Below, one piece after another: positions 1 through 6,472 of a stretch of 10,896 nt of DNA. The notes beneath the pieces are model-generated. The model was not told the DNA's origin and ran no database searches. It worked only from the letters and a program-made list of their open reading frames with translations. The stretch comes from Caldithrix sp. (GTDB lineage: Bacteria > Zhuqueibacterota > Zhuqueibacteria > Oceanimicrobiales > Oceanimicrobiaceae). Position numbers and translations under genes: made by a program. The stretch is from contig SMXE01000212.1 in NCBI GenBank assembly GCA_004357015.1, positions 1 to 10,896 on the forward strand, given 5' to 3'. The stretch's first letter is position 1; every line of letters begins with the position of its first letter.

Positions 1-172
1 ACTTGCGTGTCTGTCTCAAGCAATGCAACACGAACGCGAACCTTACTGAAGAAGCTCAGCGTTCGATAGTCAGGATTCTCGTAACCTATTGTCAATTAAC
101 AAAGATGCGTTAGAAAAGCAATTGTTTTCACGCAACTCAAACTCAGGCAACCCAGGCCGCGTGAGAGAAACC

Positions 173-187
173 CGTCATGCGATGACG
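173..187. repeat. Short perfect inverted repeat (possible hairpin or operator)
   Basis: CGTCAT at 173-178 and ATGACG at 182-187 are exact reverse complements separated by GCG. The element lies 16 bases upstream of the TTGACA of the candidate kinase promoter, where an activator or operator site would be plausible. No T-run follows on either strand, so it is not a convincing terminator. A function is not shown; a 6-bp repeat with a 3-nt loop can occur by chance. Confidence 0.35.
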
Positions 188-203
188 CTTCAAAACTAAC
201 AGC

Positions 204-232
204 TTGACATTCAGGTCATAATTACATACTTT
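204..232 (+). promoter_or_regulatory. Candidate sigma-70-type promoter for the kinase gene
   Basis: A perfect TTGACA at 204-209 is followed after 17 bases by TACTTT at 227-232, which keeps the first, second and last bases of the -10 consensus. The -10 is weak, so this rests mainly on the -35 and the ideal spacing. Two other promoters in this window (for the DUF355-like gene and for ffh) have the same N17 architecture. It would give a leader of about 205 nt before the kinase ATG. Confidence 0.35.
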
Positions 233-446
233 TTTATGCATCCCAAAGAGTCGCCTATCCCGAACCTACGATACCGCTGCCGAATATCTCTCAAACATAC
301 TTTGGCTTGCACAACAGTAGAGTAGTGCTCAATCAATCAACTCGCGTTCGAAGACGGGCTAAGGCAGGATGGAGGCTTAACCATAAGACGTCTCGTCCTG
401 GAGCGGCGACTCATTCTATCATCAATTTGGACCGGGGGCGATCCCG

Positions 447-2741
447 ATGTGGGAGCCTTTGATTGACCAGACAATCTCGCACTATAAAATCATCCGCAAG
501 ATCGGAGAAGGCGGCATGGGGATCGTTTACCAGGCCACCGACACAAGACTCCAGCGCAAAGTCGCCCTGAAATTTCTGCCGGCCGTCCCTACAGACGATT
601 CCGAAGCCAAAGAGCGCTTCATCATTGAGGCGCAATCCGCATCTTCTCTCGACCATGCGAATATTTGTTCAATTTATGAGATCGACGAAACCGATCAGGG
701 ACAGATGTTTATTGTGATGGCTTGCTACGACGGTGAAGTACTCAGGGAGCAGATTGCCCGGGGCCCTCTGGCACCAGACACCGCGCTCGATTTCGCGCTA
801 CAACTGACGGCGGGACTGGCCAGAGCACATGAAGCAGGCATCATTCATCGGGACGTCAAGCCCTCCAACATTATGGTCACCAAACGAAATGAAATCAAGA
901 TTATCGACTTTGGTCTCGCCAAGTACGTAGGTCAAGAGCAAATCACCAAGTCCGGAACCACTCTTGGTACGGTCGCCTACATGTCACCTGAACAAGTGAT
1001 GAGTTTAGAAGTAGACCACCGCAGCGACATTTGGGCTACCGGCGTTATTTTGTATGAAATGTTTTCCGGGCAGCATCCTTTCAAGGGAGACCACGACGTC
1101 ACGACCATGTACTCGATTCTGAATGAAGAACCTATTCCTATTATGTCGTGGGTTCAGGATATTCCTCCAGACCTTGAAACCGTTGTTGTGAAAGCTCTGG
1201 CCAAAAACCCTGAGGAACGTTACCAAAGAATCGCAGAACTTCGGTCAGACTTGAAGCCGATCCACAAGAGACTTTCTAAAAAAGATCCGGCAACAAGAAC
1301 GCGCACTTCCACCTCAAGAAAGAAATTAGCGAGAATCTCGCGACTGAAGCGTGACGGGGTTGAATCCCTGGCTGTCCTACCGTTCAACAACATATCCGGC
1401 AGTAAAGAGACCGAATATCTGAGCGACGGCTTGACCGAAAGTCTGATCAACAACCTTGCCAAACTCCCAAACATCAAAGTCATCTCCCGAACCTCGGTGT
1501 TCCATTACAAGAATCAGAAAATCGATTTTAAGAGTTTGAGCAAAAAATTGGGTGTTCGATTGCTTTTATTGGGTTGGATAGTTCAACGCGGCGACGACAT
1601 TTCTGTCGGTGCAGAACTGGTTAATCCTATTGATGGCAGCCAGATATGGGGCGAACGATATAACAGCAAACTCACCGACTTCTCAAAAGTGCAAGGAGAA
1701 ATTGCCAAAGAAATAACCAGTAAGTTGAGCGTCAAATTATCTCGCAAGAAAAAGGAGCAAATCTCAAAACAATACCGCATCGACAACGAGGCATACCAAC
1801 TATATCTCAAGGGCCGCTATCACTGGAACAAGCGCACTGCCGAGAGCTTCAGACAAAGCATTGAATATTTCAATCAGGCCATTGGCAAAGAACCGACTTA
1901 CGCACTGGCCTACACAGGCCTGTCCGACGCCTATGCCTTGATCGGGATCCACGGTTTCCTCCCGGCGCGGGATGTCTGGCCCAAAGCCAAAGCTGCGGCT
2001 CTGAAAGCGCTCGAAATTGACGATTCTCTGGCCGAGGCCCACACTGCTTTGGGCGCAGTGAAGTCCTCGTACGAATGGGACTGGCAGGCGTCTGAGCAAA
2101 TGTTCAGGCACGCAATCGCCTTGAATCCGAATTATGCGATTGCACGGCAATGGTACGCCGGACAATTGTGGGTCAGGGGCAAATTTGACCAGTCGCTGGA
2201 GCAGATTCATCGAGCCCAGCAGATCGATCCCTTGTCGCTTCAAATCAGTACGGACGTTGGCCGGTTGCACTATTACAAGCGCGAGTATCCGCAGGCGATT
2301 CAGCAATATCGACAGACTCTGGAATTTGATCCCAACTTTTTCCCGGCCCGCTACTGGTTGGGGCTCGCGTTGTTGGAGGAAGACCACAATAAGGAAGCTG
2401 TTTCCGAAATGGAGGCGGCCTACAAATTGTCCGGAGGTTACGTTGCCGTCGCAGCGACGCTGGGCTATGCTTATGCAACAGTCGGAGAAACTGAACAAGC
2501 CAGAAACATCCTATCAGAACTCGAGGACCGGTCTACAAAGGAGTACGTTCAGTCGATGTATTTTACCTGGGTTTACATGGGGCTTGGAGAAGTAGATAAG
2601 GCCTTTGATTACATGCACCAAGCCTATGAAGAACGATCCTGGTGGCTGGTTTACTGCCGAATTTTGCCAGCCATGGATGTCATCCGCTCTCACCCGGCCT
2701 ACGCTGAACTGATGGCAAAAGTTGGCTTGGGTCAGGAATGA
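447..2741 (+). CDS. Ser/Thr protein kinase with TolB/FlgO-like domain and TPR repeats
   Basis: A cytoplasmic Hanks-type Ser/Thr kinase regulator of 764 residues. The kinase domain spans about 13-275: glycine loop GEGGMGIVY (20-28), ATP-binding lysine K42 in VALK, catalytic loop HRDVKPSN (134-141, D136), DFG (154-156) and SPE (180-182) after GTVAYM. All residues needed for catalysis are present. A basic linker (about 272-303) with no membrane segment leads to a TolB/FlgO-like N-terminal-type domain (about 305-430, from SLAVLPFNNISG to the KVQGEIAKEI segment), then TPR-type helices (about 445-755). The C-terminus (SHPAYAELMAKVGL) is the usual end of this family. The ATG is chosen because the family starts a few residues before SHYKI; only GGGGG at 434-438 could act as a ribosome site, and it can pair with CCC just before the ATG. 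The gene stands alone, convergent with the next gene; I see no terminator in the 124 bases between. The partner is unknown; TPRs suggest protein scaffolding. Confidence 0.93.
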   Translation: MWEPLIDQTISHYKIIRKIGEGGMGIVYQATDTRLQRKVALKFLPAVPTDDSEAKERFIIEAQSASSLDHANICSIYEIDETDQGQMFIVMACYDGEVLREQIARGPLAPDTALDFALQLTAGLARAHEAGIIHRDVKPSNIMVTKRNEIKIIDFGLAKYVGQEQITKSGTTLGTVAYMSPEQVMSLEVDHRSDIWATGVILYEMFSGQHPFKGDHDVTTMYSILNEEPIPIMSWVQDIPPDLETVVVKALAKNPEERYQRIAELRSDLKPIHKRLSKKDPATRTRTSTSRKKLARISRLKRDGVESLAVLPFNNISGSKETEYLSDGLTESLINNLAKLPNIKVISRTSVFHYKNQKIDFKSLSKKLGVRLLLLGWIVQRGDDISVGAELVNPIDGSQIWGERYNSKLTDFSKVQGEIAKEITSKLSVKLSRKKKEQISKQYRIDNEAYQLYLKGRYHWNKRTAESFRQSIEYFNQAIGKEPTYALAYTGLSDAYALIGIHGFLPARDVWPKAKAAALKALEIDDSLAEAHTALGAVKSSYEWDWQASEQMFRHAIALNPNYAIARQWYAGQLWVRGKFDQSLEQIHRAQQIDPLSLQISTDVGRLHYYKREYPQAIQQYRQTLEFDPNFFPARYWLGLALLEEDHNKEAVSEMEAAYKLSGGYVAVAATLGYAYATVGETEQARNILSELEDRSTKEYVQSMYFTWVYMGLGEVDKAFDYMHQAYEERSWWLVYCRILPAMDVIRSHPAYAELMAKVGLGQE

Positions 2742-2865
2742 TGCTATTGGCAAACCCCAGCAGGTTAGTGGAATGGCCATGGGGACGGCGAATGAACAAA
2801 GGAGTGAAGCCGCAACGTCGAATCACACACCTGTAACGAACTGATCTTTTTTCTGCACAAACAAC

Positions 2866-3324
2866 CTAAAAAACACCGCGCCTTTTCACCACTTGAACGC
2901 ACCGCTCTTCTTCCCTGGCATAGCCGCCAACCAGTCCCATCACATCCCTGCCGTGAGTGCTATCCACAACAATAACTTCCACAGAACCCGTGGTAGCGCA
3001 GTAAATCTTCTGAATTTCGGACACTTCCCGCAAGACGTTCATCACGCCCGCAGTAGCGGTTCCAGCCCAAAACAGCACAAAGATCTCCCCAACAGCGATG
3101 TTGCCGGCACTCTTGCGTGCCAGTTCGATGAGCGTTTCGTCGGTGCCGAAATGCTTGACCACCGGCGGCGCGGCAGGTTCGTTAAACGCAATCCCAAACT
3201 TTATTTCCGGCACAGTTACAACCAGCGCGGCATGAATCTCCTCGGCCGTTTTCACAAAAGGAATTTGCCCCATAACCACATATAACGCTTGAGGATTGTC
3301 GAGTTTGATGGTGTGTATTGGCAT
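2866..3324 (-). CDS. Adenosine-specific kinase family protein (DUF355-like)
   Basis: A 152-residue protein resembling the archaeal/bacterial family named adenosine-specific kinase (PF04008); a Pyrobaculum member is known to bind adenosine and AMP. Recognisable family segments are GQIPFVKTAEEI (19-30), VPEIKFGIAFNE (38-49), NVLREVSEI (96-104), IYCATTGSVEVIVV (107-120) and GRDVMGLVGG (125-134). H124 sits just before the last motif and may be of interest, because a modified histidine was reported in that family. The start at 3324 is preferred over an in-frame start at 3408: GGAGG lies 8 bases upstream of this ATG, the promoter at 3400-3428 begins transcription downstream of the longer start, and family similarity begins here. 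The C-terminal tail after GLVGG seems about ten residues shorter than usual and ends in a basic KRRGVF. Monocistronic; the physiological substrate is uncertain. Confidence 0.8.
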   Translation of the reverse strand: MPIHTIKLDNPQALYVVMGQIPFVKTAEEIHAALVVTVPEIKFGIAFNEPAAPPVVKHFGTDETLIELARKSAGNIAVGEIFVLFWAGTATAGVMNVLREVSEIQKIYCATTGSVEVIVVDSTHGRDVMGLVGGYAREEERCVQVVKRRGVF

Positions 3325-3399
3325 TTGGGTCGCCTCCAGAACGTTCCGGCTCAGAATGTGAGTTTCTCGGGCAGCAGAAAGGACTACAACGGGTGTAGT

Positions 3400-3428
3400 A
3401 TCGTACAAAACTCCGGCTCAAATGTCAA
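3400..3428 (-). promoter_or_regulatory. Promoter of the DUF355-like gene
   Basis: Read on the minus strand, TTGACA (3428-3423) is followed by exactly 17 bases and then TACGAT (3405-3400). The -35 is a perfect match and the -10 matches four of six bases, including the conserved first two and last. Start of transcription would fall near 3393, leaving a leader of about 70 nt with GGAGG before the ATG at 3324. This is one of the two strongest promoter candidates in the window. Confidence 0.62.
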
Positions 3429-3693
3429 CAACTATTTCGGCCAATTGCGCAAAATATTGATCAAAAATGAAGACTCTTGCCTTTTTACGACCATTTGTAT
3501 AAGTTTGTCCGCCAACTGGCAGGAGGTTGCTTGATCGAGAGCAAATTTTGGACTTTTATGGTATTCCGTAAGGATGGGAGAGATAATATAGGCCAGCGGG
3601 CTTATCTGCACCGTCTGATGACGGATAAATTCACGCTAAGCAGGAAAACGCCGTTCGGTCAGATGGTAAAACGCAGAACAGCGCAAAGAAACA
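3429..3693. other. Intergenic stretch between the DUF355-like gene and the rplS operon end
   Basis: No gene is recognised. Plus-strand signals are present but weak: TATAAG at 3498-3503 with TTGCCT at 3477-3482 (spacing only 15), then AGGAGG at 3521-3526 followed after 4 bases by TTG at 3531. That TTG opens a reading frame that runs antisense into the end of rplS and resembles nothing I know. A short perfect hairpin (CCGTC, loop TGAT, GACGG) sits at 3611-3624, flanked by TTAT and ATAA, without a T-run on either strand. Confidence 0.4.
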
Positions 3694-3750
3694 GAAAAGC
3701 GATGCCGTCGGAAGACTCGATTGCATCGCATTTCAAGTCTATCGCTTTTC
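3694..3750 (-). terminator. Nested hairpins at the end of the rplS operon, likely terminator or 3' stabiliser
   Basis: On the minus strand the last codons of rplS contain GAAAAGCGAT (3750-3741), and ATCGCTTTTC (3703-3694) downstream is its exact 10-base complement. Between the arms, GACTTGA (3739-3733) and TCGAGTC (3720-3714) form a second 7-bp stem with one G-U pair. A smaller alternative hairpin, ATCGCT-loop GAAA-AGCGAT type (3756-3741), uses the same bases. The distal arm ends in TTTTC and is followed by TGTTTCTTT, a loose U-rich tract. This is the expected place for the end of the ffh-rplS transcript. It is not a textbook compact terminator, so the exact role is inferred. Confidence 0.5.
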
Positions 3751-4080
3751 AGCGATACGGGCTGCCTTGCCTTTCAATTCACGCAAGTAATACAGCTTTG
3801 CGCGCCGCACTTTTCCGGCGCGCAACCTGACGATTTTTTCGACGTTGGGCGAGTGCACGGGAAAGATGCGCTCCACACCGATGCCGTTGGAGATTTTTCT
3901 GACTGTGAACATCTCATTGATACCACCGCCTTTGCGCTTGATGACAACGCCCTCAAAAATCTGAATACGCTCTTTGTCACCCTCCCTAACTTTGGTATGA
4001 ACAGCAACGGTGTCACCCGGGTTAAACTCAGGAAGATCTGTTTTCAGTTGGCCAGCTACAAGGGCATCTACTTTATTCAT
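3739..4080 (-). CDS. rplS: 50S ribosomal protein L19
   Basis: 113 residues, close to the family's usual length of about 115. L19 sits at the 30S-50S interface of the ribosome. Family signatures are present: [16 protein letters not shown] (19-34), [16 protein letters not shown] (38-53), the [20 protein letters not shown] segment (59-78) and [19 protein letters not shown] (91-109). GGAGG precedes the ATG by about 9 bases, confirming the start. It is the last gene of the ffh-rpsP-khpA-rimM-trmD-rplS operon, 21 bases after trmD. Its final codons take part in the inverted repeat described as the operon 3' structure, so coding and structural constraints overlap there. Confidence 0.98.
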   Translation of the reverse strand: MNKVDALVAGQLKTDLPEFNPGDTVAVHTKVREGDKERIQIFEGVVIKRKGGGINEMFTVRKISNGIGVERIFPVHSPNVEKIVRLRAGKVRRAKLYYLRELKGKAARIAEKR

Positions 4081-4101
4081 TTCTATCTACCTCCAAGCAT
4101 T

Positions 4102-4809
4102 CTATGTTTTGTCTATCGATTTTACTATATTCCCCAGCAAATCAGCCCGGCGGATTTCTGTATGTTCGAGCGATTTGTCTTTTCGCCATTTTTCAATCTC
4201 GGCATGATGTCCGGAAAGCAAAATCTGCGGCACTTTCATACCACGATAACTCTCAGGCCGCGTGTAATAGGGACAATCGAGCAGCCCGTTTTCAAATGAA
4301 TCGCTACGCGCCGAGTCGAAATCGCCGATGGCACCCGGCAACAGCCTTACCACCGAATCGATCACGACCGCAGCCGCCAATTCGCCACCGGTCAAGACAT
4401 AGTCACCGATAGAAATTTCCTCGGTGACCAGATACTCGCGGACGCGTTCGTCAATGCCTTTGTAATGTCCGCACAAAAAGATCAAATCAGACTCTCTTGC
4501 CAGTGACTTTGCTCTGTCCTGCGTATAGGATTTCCCTTGCGGCGTCATCAAAATCACGCTGGGATTTTCCAGAACCTCCTGAGCTTTGATGTGCTCCACG
4601 GCTCTAAAAAACGGCTCCGGCTTCAGAATCATGCCGGCGCCACCGCCGTACGGATAATCATCCACCTGCTTGTGTTTGTCGTTGGTAAAATCGCGCAGGT
4701 CAAGAATCTTGATCGAAACAATCTCTTTTCCCACAGCCCGCTTGATAATGCTTTCATCCAGCGGCCCTCTGACTAACTTCGGAAACGCTGTTACAACAAA
4801 AATCTTCAT
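4102..4809 (-). CDS. trmD: tRNA (guanine-N1-)-methyltransferase (m1G37)
   Basis: 235 residues, a SPOUT (trefoil-knot) methyltransferase that uses S-adenosylmethionine to methylate G37 next to the anticodon and so prevents +1 frameshifting. Visible family motifs are DDYPYGGGAGM (50-60), MTPQGK (88-93), CGHYKGIDERV (113-123), the knot segment EISIGDYVLTGGELAA (131-146), SDSFENGLLDCPYYTRP (169-185), which carries the likely catalytic aspartate D170, and LLSGHH (197-202). The start ATG lies 6 bases after the rimM stop with a modest GAAGTGAG upstream, suggesting translational coupling. The order rimM-trmD-rplS is conserved in many bacteria. The protein appears complete. Confidence 0.98.
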   Translation of the reverse strand: MKIFVVTAFPKLVRGPLDESIIKRAVGKEIVSIKILDLRDFTNDKHKQVDDYPYGGGAGMILKPEPFFRAVEHIKAQEVLENPSVILMTPQGKSYTQDRAKSLARESDLIFLCGHYKGIDERVREYLVTEEISIGDYVLTGGELAAAVVIDSVVRLLPGAIGDFDSARSDSFENGLLDCPYYTRPESYRGMKVPQILLSGHHAEIEKWRKDKSLEHTEIRRADLLGNIVKSIDKT

Positions 4810-4815
4810 CTCACT

Positions 4816-5337
4816 TCAATCGAGTAAGCCTGCAAGCGGCTCTATGATAATCTCTTCGTTTTCCAAATCAAGATTGAGAACAACATCTTTGATGGCCGGG
4901 ATGAGATATTCTTTCTCTCCCGACTTTACCACAAAAATGGGACTTGAACTCAAATCCAGCACATCTGTTACATGGCCTAAGAAGTCACCGGAAGACGTTT
5001 TTACACGACATCCAACTGCTTCAAACAAATAGAACTCGTCTTTATCCAGAGGAAGAAGATCTGCTCTTGCAATGCTGAGAAAAGCGCCGCGTAATGCGTC
5101 GGCTTCTCCCCGCGTCTCTATTCCTTCTAACCTGAGATACACAACATCTCCCCGCAACGATACCGCCTCGACAAGCATTTGGGAAACTTGGCCATCGCGC
5201 CGTTCTACTTGAACCTGTGACAGATGGTTAAATCTGGAAGGGGAATGGGTTAGCGGCTTAACATTGAGTTCGCCCTTAAGACCGTGTGCTTTCATAACCA
5301 CCCCGACTGCGATAAAATCGGGCAATTGCCTGGTCAC
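4816..5337 (-). CDS. rimM: 16S rRNA processing / ribosome maturation factor RimM
   Basis: 173 residues. RimM binds ribosomal protein S19 and helps mature the 30S head. The N-terminal RimM domain (about 8-93) carries the signature KAHGLKGEL (16-24); the C-terminal PRC-barrel domain (about 100-171) begins with EFYLFEAVGC (101-110) and includes LIPAIKDVV (145-153). The start is a GTG at 5337: AGGAG lies only 3 bases upstream, and the residues just before the conserved domain are few, as is usual. An alternative ATG at residue 15 would cut into the domain and is unlikely. The gene lies 16 bases after the KH-domain gene and 6 bases before trmD. It fits its operon place next to rpsP, since both act on the small subunit. 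Confidence 0.95.
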   Translation of the reverse strand: MTRQLPDFIAVGVVMKAHGLKGELNVKPLTHSPSRFNHLSQVQVERRDGQVSQMLVEAVSLRGDVVYLRLEGIETRGEADALRGAFLSIARADLLPLDKDEFYLFEAVGCRVKTSSGDFLGHVTDVLDLSSSPIFVVKSGEKEYLIPAIKDVVLNLDLENEEIIIEPLAGLLD

Positions 5338-5353
5338 GAACTCCTGCCTGCCG

Positions 5354-5587
5354 CTATTCTAAAATTTCAAGAACGGCTCTTTTCCCGTTCTTGGCAGAAG
5401 TTGCGGAAAGAAGCGTCCGAAGAGATCTGGCGGTCTGGCCGTGACGCCCGATCACCTTGCCCATATCGCCCTCACCGACACGCAACTCGAAAACAACAGT
5501 GCGTTCACCGGTGATAACGTTGATCTTAACCGCATCTGGGTTGTCTACCAAGTGCTTCACGATGTATTCGATAAACTCCTTACTCAT
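5354..5587 (-). CDS. khpA: KH-domain RNA-binding protein (KhpA / YlqC type)
   Basis: 77 residues, the usual length for the single-KH protein encoded between rpsP and rimM in many bacteria. The KH fold is marked by GKVIGRHGQTARSLRTLL (43-60) with the GRHG (GxxG) loop at 47-50 that contacts single-stranded RNA. In Gram-positive bacteria KhpA works with KhpB as a post-transcriptional regulator; no KhpB gene is in this window, so that partnership is inferred from the family. GGAGG lies 7 bases upstream of the ATG and is flanked by a 5-bp inverted repeat (5591-5595 and 5606-5610 in plus coordinates). A gap of 116 bases separates it from rpsP, the longest inside this operon, leaving room for an internal signal, but I see no clear promoter. 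Confidence 0.93.
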   Translation of the reverse strand: MSKEFIEYIVKHLVDNPDAVKINVITGERTVVFELRVGEGDMGKVIGRHGQTARSLRTLLSATSAKNGKRAVLEILE

Positions 5588-5703
5588 AGGGTTACCTCCA
5601 TTAGAGTAACTTCCTCACTAAGAAGATAGAAAAGAACTTGGGCTTATCAATGTCTAGATTACAACGTTTTCAGGTATAACACTCAGTACAGCATCCCCCT
5701 TAC

Positions 5704-6402
5704 CTAAGATTCACTTTTCTTCTCTTCGTCCCCATCATCAGCCGATTGTTCCCCATTTCCAGGAGTTCCACTTTCTTCAGCTTTCGGCGCAGTCTCTACA
5801 TTCGCTTCCTCTTTTTCGTCTTCAGGTTCAGATATGGTCACCGCTTCCACTTCAGCTTCGTCCTCAACCGGTTCAGCAATTGCTTCCGCTTCGGGGGTCG
5901 AATCAGGTTCAGCCGCTTTCACTTCCTCGGCCTCTTCGGTCTGAGGCTCAACCGCAGGCACTTCAGATTTCGCTGCAGCGATCACTTCTTCTGATTTTTC
6001 GGCTTCAGCCTTGTCCTTTTTCTTTTTTTGACCCTCCCGCTTCTGCTGCTCCTCAAGCGCATCAAGTCGCTTTTGGCGCTCCATTTGCAGCACTTCCCAC
6101 TTCTTCAATTCTTCTTCAATGATGGCATCATCTGCGCCTTGTTTCATGAGATGCCATCTCAGCATAATACCTTTTTTCTTGAAGAAACTCCTTACTGTAT
6201 CAGAAGGGATGGCGCCTTGCCCCAGCCAGTACAAGACCCGATCTTCTTTGACAGAGATCTCAACAGGGTCTTTAATGGGATTATACGTTCCCAGGTTTTC
6301 GAGGTACCGTGCGTCACGCGCGGCCCTGGAGTCGATCGCTACAATTCGGTAGAATGGCTGTTTCTTCTTACCCATTCTTCTTAAACGCAACCTTACGGAC
6401 AA
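5704..6402 (-). CDS. rpsP: 30S ribosomal protein S16 with long acidic C-terminal extension
   Basis: 232 residues. The first 82 or so are a normal S16: LRLRRMGKKKQPFYRIVAID (5-24), ENLGTYNPIKDP (35-46) and LGQGAIPSDTV (60-70). S16 is normally about 80-90 residues, so the tail adds about 140. It starts with a helical segment (about 84-120: KQGADDAIIEEELKKWEVLQ, then Arg/Lys/Gln/Glu-rich), continues through a lysine cluster KKKKDK (126-131), and then becomes almost purely Glu, Ala, Pro, Asp and Ser to the end, probably disordered. Extended S16 tails are known in Bacteroidota and relatives, but this one is long. The start is a TTG at 6402 with GGAGG 8 bases upstream; the next ATG (residue 10) would remove the conserved N-terminal strand. 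The gene is 70 bases after ffh. Confidence 0.95.
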   Translation of the reverse strand: MSVRLRLRRMGKKKQPFYRIVAIDSRAARDARYLENLGTYNPIKDPVEISVKEDRVLYWLGQGAIPSDTVRSFFKKKGIMLRWHLMKQGADDAIIEEELKKWEVLQMERQKRLDALEEQQKREGQKKKKDKAEAEKSEEVIAAAKSEVPAVEPQTEEAEEVKAAEPDSTPEAEAIAEPVEDEAEVEAVTISEPEDEKEEANVETAPKAEESGTPGNGEQSADDGDEEKKSES

Positions 6403-6472
6403 TCTCTTTGCCTCCTTAACTTTTTGTTATATGTTAATTAATGCAATGTTTTTGTGATTCGCAATTACAATT

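Larger units (their letters stand above)
1..446. other. Upstream non-coding stretch, no confident gene
   Basis: I see no convincing complete gene here. All three forward frames are open at base 1 but close early, at 47-49, 67-69 and 111-113. A 3' end of an upstream plus-strand gene is therefore possible, but the short peptides match nothing I recognise. The stretch contains a perfect 6-bp inverted repeat at 173-187 and a candidate promoter at 204-232, both listed separately. If that promoter is real, the downstream kinase mRNA has a leader of roughly 200 nt. No T-run terminator, tRNA or repeat array was seen. Confidence 0.5.

Noticed and set aside
86..116. TTGACA on the minus strand near 94-89 as a promoter for an outward gene
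   Set aside because: At 17 bases the -10 position reads TGACTA, a poor match, and there is no minus-strand gene below it in the window.
1800..2498. Long open frame on the minus strand inside the kinase gene (232 codons)
   Set aside because: It lies antisense to the TPR part of a clear gene, has no family resemblance and no good ribosome site; it mirrors the codon pattern of the real gene.
2742..2865. Bidirectional terminator between the convergent kinase and DUF355-like genes
   Set aside because: There is a T-run at 2847-2852, but I could not find a stem before it on either strand.
3721..4299. Plus-strand open frame of 192 codons across rplS and trmD
   Set aside because: Antisense to two certain genes; the translation is not protein-like and crosses their boundary.
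6403..6472. A/T-rich gap between ffh and rpsP as an internal promoter
   Set aside because: TATAAC is present but no -35-like hexamer lies at a workable distance; low-complexity A/T sequence is enough to explain it.
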